From contig CP087215.1 in the NCBI GenBank assembly GCA_020912385.1, positions 2,294,001 to 2,358,000 on the forward strand: 64,000 nt of DNA, given 5' to 3'. Origin of the DNA: Neofusicoccum parvum. Its lineage: Eukaryota; Ascomycota; Dothideomycetes; Botryosphaeriales; Botryosphaeriaceae. This document shows positions 33,459-45,700 of the stretch, in pieces (position 1 is the first letter of the stretch; every line of letters begins with the position of its first letter). The translations under genes were made by a program, and so were the position numbers. Under the pieces are notes generated by a model. That model was given only the letters and a program-made list of their open reading frames with translations. It had not been told where the DNA came from and did not search any database.

Positions 33459-34377
33459 TCATTCACCTTCATCAAAATCCGCGCTTTCGGTGATATCCCG
33501 ATACGCTACGAAGTTATCCTTAAGCTCATCCACCTTGCCCACCGCAGTCTTGTAGGCAGCCTTGCCGAGCGGCAACCTCAGACACTATCTCATCCCCTCT
33601 GCCATACCCACGCCTACTGCGACCTCGAAGATTCGCTCCGCCGCCTTCTGGGGATCGCCAGCCTGCCTCCCGTTGCCTTCGACGATATGCTTCATAATGT
33701 CCTCGGCCGGAGTGCCTTCATAGAACGCGCTTAGTGGCTTTATGAGTAGAGCGCCACGGAAGTTAGTCCGGAACGGACCCGGCTCAACGATCAACGCGCG
33801 TACACCGAAGGCACTGTACTCGGCAGACAGCGACTCGGTCAACGCCTCAAGCGCGAACTTAGATGAAGCGTAGGGTGCGACGGCGGGAAGAGCGCGGATA
33901 CCGCCGGTGGAACTGATATTGATGATGGTGCCGAAACCCTGCGAGCGCATGTGGGGAAGCACAGCTTGCATTACTTTGAAGGCGCCGAAGACATTGGTGT
34001 CGAAGATCGCGCGGAGGTCAGATTCGCTAGATACGGCCGTTCGTTAGTCGTGGAAACGTCAAGTCTAGAAATTGTACTTACCTAAAGTCCTCGAACCTAC
34101 CAACAGACCCGTATCCTGCGTTGTTTACGAGGAAGTCGATGCGGCCATGAATCTCTGCGACCCGTGCCACAGTCTGCTTTACCTCGGCGCCGGGCGCGGT
34201 TACGTCGAGTGGAACCTAATGCCCGCCTTTGGACTCGATTTCGCTCACGAGCTCAGGCGTCTTGGCCGGGTTGCGTGATGACGCGAAAACACGGTGGCCA
34301 TGAGCTAGAGCGGTACGCGCGATCTCCAGCCCAAAGCCGGAAGAGCAACCGGTAATAAACTAAACGTTTTGCGCCAT
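33459..34377 (-). pseudogene. Short-chain dehydrogenase/reductase pseudogene with three in-frame TAG codons
   Basis: A classical SDR lies in one frame after removing a 55-nt intron (34027-34081, GTAAGT...CTAG). It has FITGCSSGFGLEIARTALAH (glycine-rich NAD(P) loop), DFLVNNAGYGSVG (NNAG), IINISSTGGIRALPAVAPYASSKFAL (Ser, Tyr and Lys of the catalytic tetrad) and EPGPFRTNF. TAG codons interrupt it at the fifth codon (before FITGCSSG), in the loop before VPLDV, and near the end after AEGMR; all three fit TGG/CAG-to-TAG transitions. After the last TAG the same frame continues LPLGKAAYKTAVGK to a TGA at 33459. The catalytic residues are intact, so inactivation is recent. Confidence 0.82.
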
Positions 34378-34827
34378 GGCTTAACTCTGAGTAGTGTTGA
34401 ACGGAAGCTCTGCGTGGATTTCATCTATCCTTTAATTCCGATTACTGGTTCGTCAACATCGGACATTAGATTAAGTCCGTCTTAATACCATCGAGAATAT
34501 CTTTTTTTTATTCCGCCCCTTAGCTCCATGTTAACACCGTACGCTAGAATAGCAAGGCCGGAGATTAGTAGTGAAGTAACCTCTAAACACTTACTACATA
34601 GAAGATATAGAAAATATTCCAAGTAGTACAATCCTGTAAACCTACCAGCTTTCCTTCTCATTGCCCTTAGTTCTAATTATAATAGTTTCTCTACGTGTAC
34701 TCCCCTATAGAAACGAAAGGATGGCGCAACTAATAACGCCGTTGGTACTCGCTTGTTTGTAGCACGTTACTAGATATCGACACGGCATTGACTCCGACTT
34801 CTATTGCACCTATCAATTTAGAATCTA

Positions 34828-36865
34828 CTAAAGTCCACAAAGCACCTTGCGTATTAAAGGAACATCCTTCTCGAGGAGCTTCATCCGATCGAGTCTCTCC
34901 ACCCACTTTGGAGTTTTTGCTAGCTGCTCAACCCTCGTTGATTTGTCCTTAGCCCATACGAGTATCTCACCCTCGCCCACCTTCCACACAAGTTTGCCCA
35001 CAATGAATCTAATCCAATGGTCCTGAAGATTATGTACCAGGTCAAGGTGACTCATTGCACATGTTCCCAAACCAGCGGTCGTCTTCTGCTCTATGAAATC
35101 CCTTTCCTGCCCTACAGAGGGCTCCGCGTAGGATTCTGCGTACGGCTTGAAGATGCCATTGTCAGCATTAACAAGTGCATCGTGAAACGCATCAAACAGA
35201 TAAATCAGCTCGACGGAGTGATGTGCATCTCCCCTTTTCGGTCCGGGAAACGGGTTTCCAAACTCGACGCTATAAGGCTGGATGCTGGTGGCGTTACCGA
35301 AGTCGGCGCGGCGCCGTGCACTCAGCGAGACCCGCGTGCAGTGAATAGGCAGGTCGAACTTTGCATCTGAGAGAAACCGCACGAGGCCTGCTCGTAAAGC
35401 ACTTTGTTCAGAGCCCTCGACGATTCTGTAGGCTTCCAGGACTTGGGCGCCCGCTTCAACCGTCGGGTAGCTTTTGGCGAACACCTCTTGCACTTTTTTA
35501 AGATCAATATCGCCTTGAAAAGAACCAGCCTCCTGTCATGACTTCTTTTAGAAAAAGTTCCGTAATAATAATAATAGGGGAAGTTGACTGACCTCGACGT
35601 CAGTTGTGCCTATCATGACCTCCATGGGGTTGTAGTCAACAGGTTTGATCTCCTGCTGGAGGTCCACCGGGGGGAATGCCACAGTCTCCATAGTCATGGC
35701 CAATCCATCAGCAACAGGCGGCAAAATGGCCGCCTGGTTTTCGATAGCGGACTCGAGTAAGGCTGCCGCTGAGATCTGGCGCAGCGATTCCACTTTCTGC
35801 CGGCTGGTGCTCTCCGCACCAACACCCCAGTGTTGGCACAGCTTGTCCCAATGAACCTCGACCTCTGCTAGCGGCATTGGGCACAACGTCAACTGTGCGC
35901 CAGATTGCATGAGAGCTCTCCTAAAGAGGGGTTTTTCGGCCTGCCCTTCGGCATCGAGAACGTGTGCGTGCACGGAGATGGATCCTGCCGAGCAGCCGCC
36001 CAGCGCAATTTGATCCAGATCGCCACCAAAGTGCGCAATGTTGCGCGCAACCCAGGTCAAGCCGACTTTCTGATCGTACAGGCCGAAGTTGAGACCCCTG
36101 GTCGCTGCTAGTTCTTGGTTGTTCAGAATGTCGGCCGAGCCAGCAAATCCAAATATGTTGAGCCTGTAGTTGAGGTTGACAGCAATGAAGGGAGAACCAA
36201 TGTCCAGTAATCGCAGTACCAGACGGGAAGGGTCTAGCAGTAAATTGGTTGCCGCAAATGGTCAGTTCCTGTGGCCAGAATGGAATTCAGGACAAGGAGA
36301 GAATATCCGCATCGCACGCACCGTAGATGGGATCACTGCCCGCACCAGATCCTCCGCCGCCATGGATCCAGACCAGAACAGGCAGCTTGACCGATTCTTC
36401 AATCCCTATGCGAGATAATCCAGCCGCGCTTGGACGGATGATGATGAGATTCAGACATTCGAATTCGGATTCGACCAGTTCGGGAAAGACCGTGTGCGCT
36501 TGGAAGTATTCGGAGTTATTTGATCCGCTGGGTTGAGGACATTTCGGTCTGGCACATGCATACGCGATTAGAGTGTAAGTGAGGAATTCTCATCTCTATG
36601 TTATCAATATGACATACCCATCCTTAGTCGCGTCAAACACATCGTAAGGAAGACGTGTGCGGAGTTTCGCATGCTCCCACCTCTTAGTCACTTCTCCAAA
36701 TGGGACGCCTCGAAACTCATCTAGATCGTTAGAAAGAGATGACCTTTTACCAACCAATTTCTGGATGTAGCTGGTGGTGGTCCATGTCGGCAATTCTAGG
36801 ACCACCTCCTTTTCAGACAGTCGTGATTTTGTTGGTTCGCTTATGTTGCCAGTTGATGATGCTGT
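34828..36865 (-). CDS. Type-B carboxylesterase/lipase (alpha/beta hydrolase), 5' end unresolved
   Basis: Serine esterase of the cholinesterase-like family. Exons on the minus strand: about 36865-36618, 36548-36322, 36233-35593 and 35532-34828, with introns of 69, 88 and 60 nt. Blocks in order: LDEFRGVPFGEVTKRWEHA, CPQPSG, VLVWIHGGGGSGAGSDPIY (oxyanion hole; normally HGGGF), VNLNYRLNIFGF, NFGLYDQKVGLTWVARNIAHF, IALGGCSAGSISVHAHVL (nucleophile Ser) and GDAHHSVELIYLF (catalytic His). No Met lies in frame between an upstream TGA near 36918 and the LDEFRGVPF block, so the true start is in an unseen exon or the start codon was lost. No signal peptide was found. About 600 aa. Confidence 0.8.
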
Positions 36866-37573
36866 AATTGAGTAGTATACGTAATGGCTGTTAGATACGA
36901 TGGGATTATAGAGATAGGATCAAATGAACTGGAGAGTAGAGGTACTAAAGAGCGCAAATATCCACTGCAGAGTTTTCAGGCTACAGGACGCGGGGACAAT
37001 CCAAGGCCAATCGGATTATTTAACCATCTGATAATTTTCACAACGGAACATCGGAAGCGACTCGTCTGGAAAGGCTAATACATGCGAGCAAGCCATACGC
37101 GTCCCCCTAAGAAATGCTACTAGCGGGCTGTATAAGGCGCGTCTTCTCCCGTATGGGAAGGATGATTCATAAGGAATATTAGCTACCTTTAGGATGTGAC
37201 TCATTGACATAGGTGACTCATTCAAGTAGGTGACTCATTTGGTCTACTTTGAGCCAATCGAACGACATTCTCCGTCCGTGCAGGGTGAACTCACCGAAGC
37301 AACAGGAGCGCCAAGTAACCCCGCCTATGGCCAAGCTTCGACAATACGTCAGTGGTCTGACTTTTTTGCGACACCGTTCTGCAAAGTCGGCCTTAGTCTA
37401 TCCGGATATGCCAACGGTTCGTCTTCCATAAATCCTTTTATATCAAAGCCGGCCGCAAGAGAACGCTTCGTCTAACACCAACAACGCCCTTCGACGGTTT
37501 TCCAAGCATCTCTCTACTCAGAGCTTTTTTCCTTTGGCGTTCTTTGAAGACGAATTGACCAGTGAGAGAAACC
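36866..37573. other. Intergenic, no gene recognised
   Basis: Divergent promoter region between the esterase and the epoxide hydrolase; may hold the missing first exon of the esterase. No other feature seen. Confidence 0.4.
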
Positions 37574-39037
37574 ATGCAGGAGTCCATTCCTTTCTCGAAA
37601 TTCCCTCACTCAATTACTCCTGAAGCAAATTTGAAACCTTTCAGAATTGCAGTTCCAGACGAAGAAATTGCAGCACTGAAAAAGCTCCTGGAGCTATCTC
37701 GTCTTGGTAGCCCTACCTGGGAGAGCTCTGAGCAGAGTCCGGATTTTGGAGTATCGCGAAAGTGGATGGAAAAAGCTACAAAACAATGGCATGAAGAATA
37801 CAATTGGTAAATGATCGTCAATCTCTCACAAAATAATTTCGAGCAATATTAATATTGCCTAGGCGCGAATGGGAAGCAAAGTTCAATGACCTTCCGCAAT
37901 ACACCATCGATGTTCAGGATGGCGAACAAACATATATAGTGCACTTCATTGGCCTTTTTTCTGCGAACCCGTCATCCATTCCCATAGTATTCCTGCACGG
38001 TTGGCCCGGATCCGTTCTCGAGTTCATGCCGCTGCTTCACCACCTTCGTGGGAAACACCCAAACCCAGATGTCCTGCCATATCACATCATTGTTCCGCAT
38101 CTCATTGGATTCGGATTCTCTTCCCCACCCCCGCTCGACAAGGACTTCACTTGGAATGACAATGCACGCATTGTTTCCAAAATGATGCACCTGTTGGGAT
38201 TCGGGCAGACAGGCTACGTAGTTCAGGGAGGAGACCTTGGCTCAGCTGTTGCGCCCGCAGTGGCGGCCTACGACCCGGCCTGTCGACTCGTTCATCTGAA
38301 TATATTTGTCATGCCGGCGCCGGAGGGGGCTGACCCGGAGGACAGTACGCTTCGTGATGCCGAAGTACGCGCTTTAAAGGGAGGCAGTGACATTCGCACC
38401 GATGGATTCGCGTATGCTGAACTCCAAGCAACACGCCCGTCGACAGCAGGGTTCGTCATTGGAAGCAACCCTGTCAGCCTACTTGCATGGTAAGACTCCT
38501 AGTAAAGTAATAGAACTTCTTCTATACCTCATCTAGTGGTTCTAACTGTAATACTGTTCCTTTCAGGATCGCAGAAAAGATGATCGCATGGTCTGACGAG
38601 CAGCTCCCATTGCCAATGGAGACGATACTCACCAACGTCTCGCTCTATTGGTTTTCCGGTTGCTACCCTACGTCCCAATGGTGCTATAGAATGGCGCGGC
38701 GCGAAGGAGGAGTGAACACAGGATCTTGGTTGGTCGACGTTCAAGTACCTGTGGGCTACTCCTGGTTCGAGAAAGAGAGAGCCATGGCACCAAGGCAATG
38801 GATCGATACGGTGGATAAGATTCAATAGTATCGTACGAGTGAACATATACGTCAATCTACACCGACGCTGCCTTCTCCTCCCCAAAATCACACAACGAAA
38901 TGAGAACGAGAACAGAGAGATGAAGGCTGATAAAATCGCGGAAAATTCAGGGCGGGCATTTCGCCGCGTTGGAACAATACGAGGTATTCTGGGAACATAT
39001 CACAGACTTTGTACATTCATTCTGGGATAGGGTATAA
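37574..39037 (+). CDS. Epoxide hydrolase (EHN-type alpha/beta hydrolase) with a displaced catalytic-His exon
   Basis: Converts an epoxide to a diol. Exons 37574-37806, 37863-38489 and 38567-38828 give 373 codons to a TAG. Blocks: N-terminal EHN region (FRIAVPDEEIAALKKLLE), HGWPGSVLEF (oxyanion), VPHLIGFGFSSPP, VVQGGDLGS (nucleophile Asp in GGD) and VSLYWF (lid Tyr). The catalytic His block GGHFAALEQYEVFWEHITDF is absent from this frame but present at 38951-39037 behind a good CAG acceptor, ending in TAA. Either a weak donor (GTGGAT at 38813) joins them, or the TAG at 38826-38828 is a nonsense mutation in an exon that originally continued YRTSE. I list the whole span because the His exon clearly belongs to it. 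Confidence 0.8.
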
Positions 39038-39322
39038 TGGCATGTAATAGATGACTTGTCTCAGCAGCCTCAGACTATCCATTTAGCGCGGCGCCAAGGT
39101 AGGTAAATCACCATGCTCAGGGAGTTCGCAATAATTAATTGGCTGCTTCTACTAACGATAATTCGTAAGTTCCGGCGTGGCTGAGGCGGTCGTGGCGGTA
39201 ATAATTCCAGTTGCTCTCGTGTATTAGCGGTAAGGCCCGCCGCTTGTGCTCCGTTCGCGAATAAGCCCTAACCTAAAGGTGCGAATGCACCCTAACCGAA
39301 AGGTGTAAATCCTAACCGAAAG

Positions 39323-40620
39323 GTTTGAGTTGAGTTGAGTTGAGTTGAATTCATTTACCCTGACCCATCGCCCTGAGCGATATGCAGGCTACGACTATTC
39401 AAAGAATTTCAATGCTAGTATACATGTTGTGTGTCAATTTGAGAGAAGGAGAAGGTAAAGGGAGGCGGAGAGTGAGGTGTTAGGTGTGTGGTGTAAAGAG
39501 TGTTCTACGCTATAGGTTCATCTCTGTTTATAAACCGCTGTGTGTCTTGCGCAAAGCTGAGAACAGCCTGTAGCTGTGACCTTGTTATCCTCCACTTATT
39601 TTCTTTGCTCTGCGTGGTTGCTGTGTTACTTGGTGGCTTTCCACCTAGCAAGGCTAATAGGCTGTTCTTTTGTAAGCTACTTTCTTAAAGCATCTTCTGA
39701 CGGCCTTACTGAAGCAGGTAACAGTCAAGAAGGATATATGATACTGATTCAACTTCTCTACATTCACACTGCTCATTACTGATACGGCCCATCCGCTTAC
39801 GGTGTTGGTTAAGCCAGCAGTGGCCTGTCCGAAGCTGGGCAAGGAGACCAGCCAGGCTCCGTGGGAGCTTGTCGTATAGGTGCCGGGTATGAGGGCCTGG
39901 TGGGGCTGTGTCGATGCCTCGGAGGTGCTGGCCTTTGTCTGAGATTTCCCATTGTGCTGCCCAGGTTGCGTGTGCTGTTTCCTTGGCTGCCTGGGCCTGA
40001 AGTGATGCTAGTGGTCCAAAGCTGTGTTCTCTGAGGCGTGTGGTTGTAGCTTTAGCGAGCCTGTCCGCTTCATCATTTCCTCTAATCCCACTGTAGCTTG
40101 GCACCCATTAGAGAGAGAAGCTGATTTAATAGCTATCCTTAATATGCTTGGCTGTTTCTGTAATTGACTGTACTATGCCTTGACCTGATCGTCGCTTGTG
40201 TGGGTCTGCTAGTACTTGTAGGGCTGCCTTTGAGTCGCTGTAGATTATGTATGTTACTGGATTTGAGTTGCCTTCTTTAAGGGTCTGTTCCACTGCTAGC
40301 TCCATACCGGTGTTAATAGCGATAAGCTCAGCGGCCGTGATACTGTAAAACTTACTGGAGCCAACCCCTTTCTAGGCTTGTCTATGGATTCTCTACTCCT
40401 GGTTAAGGATCACTGTAGCTGCTTCAAGTTGTTCTTTTACTTGAGATGTGTCTGTAAAGATCCTCTTAGCCCCGTCTCATTCAAGCTCTTCCTTAAAAAC
40501 CTCTAGGGTCTGAGATTTAGGTAGCTGCAGTTGGATATTGTCTAGTAGTAGGGGTTTCCATAGTGGAAGAGGGTATATATTAATTACTTCAGTCTTCTCA
40601 GCCTGGCCTGGGCTTTATAA
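39323..40620 (-). mobile_element. LINE relic B (RNase H domain and 3' end), minus strand, 5' truncated
   Basis: The minus strand keeps LINE ORF2 C-terminal sequence: SITAAELIAINTGMELAVEQ and YIIYSDSKAALQVL (RNase H), then PSYSGIRGNDEADRLAKA, RTGHCWLNQHRKRMG and CECREVESVSYILLDC (zinc-like end). A few TAG/TAA stops interrupt it. The 3' tail is (AACTC)n on the element strand (39325-39350), directly abutting CCTAACCGAAAG at 39311-39322. The 5' boundary with relic C (about 40620) is approximate. Confidence 0.8.
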
Positions 40621-42636
40621 CTTGATAGTTATATTTAGTGGGCTTAGGAAGCTGACTACTAGATTAAGTATTAATGTTATTTTATTAATAAGCGTCTTAT
40701 ATAGATGAGAGATTAGGAGTATTTTAAGATTAATAATAATCCTCTCTACTCTAGCCTATAGGCGTAGCTTTAAGTCCTTTCTAAATCTACGCCGCCTCCG
40801 GTTATCCTTTAACGGAGAAAACGAGGAATTTAATAAAGTAGAGACTAGAATCTTATAAGAGAGCTCTATCTCTTCTATACTATTTCTTATTTATATTCGA
40901 GAGTTATTCCCCTCTATAACGGTTAAATTCCTCTCTTATATTAATAATATCTCTCTATCTACTAGTTCTACTAGCTGGAAAAAGAATATTAAGATACTAG
41001 AAAAAGAGTCCGCTAAACTCTATAAACTAGGCGCCTTAAACGCGGTAGAATTTAACCTAAAAAAGACCGAGTTAATATACTTCTTAAATTTAAAAGAGAC
41101 TAAGAAGTTACCCTTATTATTACCTAATAGTAATAGGGTAGAACCTAAGTCTCTAGTCCGCTAGCTAGGAATTTATTTTAATTCTAGACTTACTTTTAAA
41201 GAGTATACCTCTATTAGAATAAGTCAAGCTCAATCCACCTTCTTATACCTATCTAGGCTAGCTAATATAGAGTAGAAACTCTTCCTACACGCTATTTAGT
41301 AACTATACTTAGCCTGTATAACTACCGCTAGAGACTATAGTAGCCAAGTCTATTAGAAAAACTAGAGTCGAATTAAAAGGCAAATATAAGTCCTTTAGAA
41401 TCTAGCTATCTATAAGATTCTAGGTGCCTTTAAAACCTCTCTAATTATTCCTCTAGAACTAGAAAGCGCGTTAATCCTACCTAACCTCCGTCTAGATACT
41501 AGTTTATTAAACTATATATATAGGATGGAACTCCTCTCGATAGATCACCCTATTAAGAGAAGACTTGAGAGTATTAATCTAGAAGACCTAGAGGGAGGCC
41601 CCTATACGTAACTAGAAAGAATAAAGTAAGCTATTACTAGTATAGCTTCTATAGAGCTAGAACGAGTAGAATCCTTTAAGTATAAGCTATGGAATAGCCT
41701 CCCCTATACGGTTAAGATTAGTAAACTAGATAAAGTAAATGAGGTATAAGACTACGTTAAACTATATCTAGATCTCTCCTTTAATTTAGTTACTAGCTAC
41801 TCCGACGCCTCCGTTAACCGGAAAGGAAAAGGAGTAAGCGTAGGAGTCCTAGTACTAAAAAATAGCTAAAATCTTAAAGAATTCCAACTAATAGTTAAGA
41901 ATCTAGGTTCTCAATAACTAGTTTATAACGGGGAGCTAGAGGGAATAACTAACGCCCTTAAACTCACTGTTAAAAATAACTATAATTCTAAAGATATAAG
42001 AGTCTATATAGATAACTAGGCTGCGCTCTTAAGGCTTAATTCCCTTACCGGAGAACCTAGGTAAGAATAACTTAATAGAGCTATACTAGCCGCTAATAAG
42101 TTAAGAGAAAAGAGGAATACTATTACCCTAAAGTAAATACCCGGCTACGAGAATATATACGGTAATAAACTAGTAGACTTCCTAGCTAAGTACGCCTTAA
42201 AACTACTATTTAAGTCTAGTACTACTAGTCTAGCATACTACCGTATGCAAATTAGACTTAGTATTAAATAATAGTAGGAAAAACGGCTACTAAAAGTAAA
42301 GGAAAACTTAAAATCTCACGCCTATATAAATACCTTTAACTGGAAAATAAGGAAGAGAATTAATATCCCTTCTATAGAGTAGAAAATCGCCTTATCCTTT
42401 ATCTAACTAAAGTTAGAATACGGCTACTTTAAGTCCTATTTATACCGCTTTAACCGAGTAGATAACGAGCGGTATAAGTGTTTAGGTAACTCGATTTAAA
42501 TATTATACTACCTATTACTTAGATGCCGCGAATATCACCTTCCTTAAGAGGAACTAAAACGGTAATTAAATAATAGTAATCTAGACCTAGTAAACCTACT
42601 AGACGCCCTAATAGGAATATCTAAAACCTTAGAATT
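40620..42636 (+). mobile_element. LINE relic C, plus strand, heavily RIP-mutated
   Basis: Very AT-rich, with dozens of TAG/TAA codons in a frame that still reads as LINE ORF2. At about 40940 SYINDIS stands where an RT YIDD box is expected, followed by GALNAVEFNLKKTELIYF, then ITTARDYSSQVY, YSDASVNRKGKGVSVGVL (RNase H), YNGELEGI and IPGYENIYGNKLVDFLAKYA. C-to-T and G-to-A changes dominate while CpG sites are mostly kept, which is RIP. Endonuclease and ORF1 are missing. Confidence 0.8.
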
Positions 42637-42793
42637 CCTAACCGAAAGGTTTGATTGATTGATTGATTGATTCTGTCAGGCTACGATACATTCTAGGTAG
42701 TATAAGAGCCGTCCCTCTCTTTAGCCTTACATTATCCTGTTCTTTAGCCTCTTCTCACTTCTTAGTCCAATCTGTTTACTTCCTTCGCTGCCA

Positions 42794-45700
42794 TTACATC
42801 TCTTGTGGTGGGTTCGATGTGTAAGCCTCCCCATGTTCATCTCGGAACCGCCCGGTTCTTTGTAGGAACTGAATGGCTGCCTTGACTACTGTATAGTTAG
42901 GCTTCCACTTCTCCTTTGGACCGTCTACTGGTTTCCCAGTGTGCCGGTCCTCCCATCCGCTCCATCCACCTAATAAAAAGGAAACATCCCCCCATCTCTC
43001 CCCTGCTGCTACCACCAGCTCTCGTCTAGGGTCCCGCCACTGCGGACACTCTAGTAGTACATGTTTAATTGTCTCCTGGCTCATGCCACACTCGCACTCA
43101 TCTGACTCCTCTCGACCTATTCTGTGAAGATAGGGCTTAAGTCGGCAGTGGTTTGAGCGGCACTGAATCAGGACTGCTGCCTGCTCCGAGTCCAGTCTGT
43201 TATAGAGGTTGATAGTGTGTTTGCCTGGTGCAGCACCATCCAGCTCCCACGTATATCTTCCGTACCTCTTTCTCTGCTTCGCATTTTCCTTCTCTTCCTC
43301 TTGCACCCTTACAAGCACTGCCTGCGTGACTGTTTTGACCAGCCTCCGACGGTCCTGGGAGTCTCGGTCCGGTCTCTGGCCTGGTTTAACTGCCCTCTTT
43401 GCTGCTCTGTCCGCTGCCTCATTCCCCTTCACCCCTGAGTGGGCTGGCACCCAGATGAGCCAGGGGGTAACACCTCGGGCTACAATCTTATCCAACACCT
43501 TGTAGATGTCTTGTAGGATGTACTGCCCCTCCGTTTGAGTGTCAGTCTGGATTGCCTTCAGTGCCTTCTGGCTGTCTATGACCAGAAAAACGTTTCTTCT
43601 CCCTTTTCTCTCTGTGACCAGGTTTTCCAGCCCTGCCAGTATTGCAAGGAGCTCTGTAGCAAGAACTGAAAAGGACTTCGCTCTTGCCACTGTTTCTTGA
43701 AGGACTGTCACTGGCTGGTGTGTATTTACCATACGGACCACCCCAATACTGCACATCCCTTCTCTTACTGCGCCGTCAACATAGACTGTGCTTGACTGCG
43801 GTAATTGCTGTACTTTTCTCTTTGCCTATTCCTTCTCTTCAATCTGAATCCGCGTTCCAGCCAGCGCTGCCCATGGGGGACGGCTCCAAGGCAGGATTAT
43901 CTCCATCTGGGGGGCCTTCTCTGGTCTGGCTAGTTCTGTAAATTCGTTCCATGTGTGCTGCAAGGGACTCTGCCACCTTCCACCTTGTGACCTGAGTGCC
44001 TTTACACACCTGGCTGCTGGATTCGCCTCTGGGAGACTGAGGAGTTCAACGAGGTGCTTGCCCACCTTCCTCTTCAGTCTGGATTCTACCGAGCATAAAC
44101 CAGCTTCCGCTTCCAGTACTGGTAGCGCCACTGTTTTAAACGCTCTAGTGATCACCTGGGCTCCTAGTCGCTGGATCCTTTCAAGCATACCGAGCAGTTT
44201 GCTTGTTCCCAACCGGCCTGGCCCGTACCAGCATGAAGCAGCGTAGTCAGTTATAGGGACAACTGTGGTAATAAAGAGTTGTCTCATTGCCCTTGGCCGT
44301 ACCCCTTTTAACCGCTTTATTGCTAGACACTGCTTCATTGCCTTTGTCGTAGCTCTCGCCATATGGTCCTTCATCTGCATCTTCTTGTCTAGTAGCACAC
44401 CAAGGATCTTGACAGTATCGCTTGGCTGGATTTCCTGGCTTTGAAAGGTAAGGGCCTGGGTTGGGACGTCATCCTTTATTGGATTCCGCGTGAAGTGGAT
44501 CAGCTTGGTTTTCTCCGCTTCAAAGGTGACCCCGCTTTTACGTGCCCAGCCCTCTACCTTTGGTATGAACTTTTCCTGGAGAGTCTTAACGTTGGTGCTT
44601 ACACAGGGCCCAGTTACCCAGGCTGTGTAATCATCTACAAAGCCTAGAGTGCCTTGCTCCTTGTTGATTGGCCCTTCCACCAGTCCTGCATTGTACAGGA
44701 TGTATAGGATTGGTGATAGTGGTGAGCCTTGGGGTACTCCTGGGTGTTTAATGTCCTGCAGAGGCGAACAGTGCCCATTTACCATCACACAACCTTTTCT
44801 CTCTGAACAGAAGCTGTCCACCCACCGGACAATGTTTTCAGGTAGCCGCCTCTCCCGCAGTCTCTGCAGTAGTACCTCTTTACTCACACCATTGTAGGCG
44901 CCTTGAACATCAAACGTGACTAGGGAAAGAACGCGTTGTCCTCTCCACGCCTCGTAAATCTTTTCCACAAGGATGTTGAGTGCTTGCTCACAGGATCGTT
45001 TGCGCCGGGCACCAAAGTGATTCTTTGGGAGTAGCTGGTGCTCCTCTACTAGGTATGACACCCGCCTTGCCACGACTGTCTCAAGCCCTTTGCTAATTGT
45101 TGCTAGCAGTGAGATTGGCCTGTACGCTTTAGGCATTGTGTAGTCCCTGCCCGGCTTCCGTAGTGGGATAATCTTGGCTGTCCTCCACTTAGCTGGCAGA
45201 TGACCTAGCCGTAGCGATGCCTCGTAGAGGTTGGTGATGTGGTCACCTGCCACCTACCAGATTTCTTTCCATACCCGGGCTGGGAGCTCGTCTGTGCCTG
45301 GTGCTTTGTCCGGGTTTGCCAGCATGATTGCCCTCTCTACCTCAGGCTTCTCAATTGGCGGGACTTTTAGCTGCTTCTGGCGTTGTGGATCCGTTTGTTC
45401 TTCCGGCTCTGGCTGCTTAGGAAAGAAGGTGTCTAGTAATAGGCTTGCCTTTTCCTCCTCTGTTGTTGCAGTTCTATCATCCTTTACCAACGTGGGTATC
45501 TTTCCAGTGGAGGACTCCACCCGTGTAAAGCTGTTGGCCTTCCACACGTTGGTAGGATCATCGAGGAACTCCCTCCAGTGCGCTCGCTTCTGGGCTTTGA
45601 TTTCCTGTAGGTAGAGGGCCCTAGCGGTCGCCAGCTTCTCTGCTACTAGGCGGAGATCTACTTCTTGTTCATTTCTTTGCCTTCTTAGTGCTGTGTAGTG

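Noticed and set aside
42650..42674. (TTGA)n array resembling a short CRISPR-like or microsatellite locus
   Set aside because: It is the 3' tail of LINE A, as shown by the flanking target duplication.
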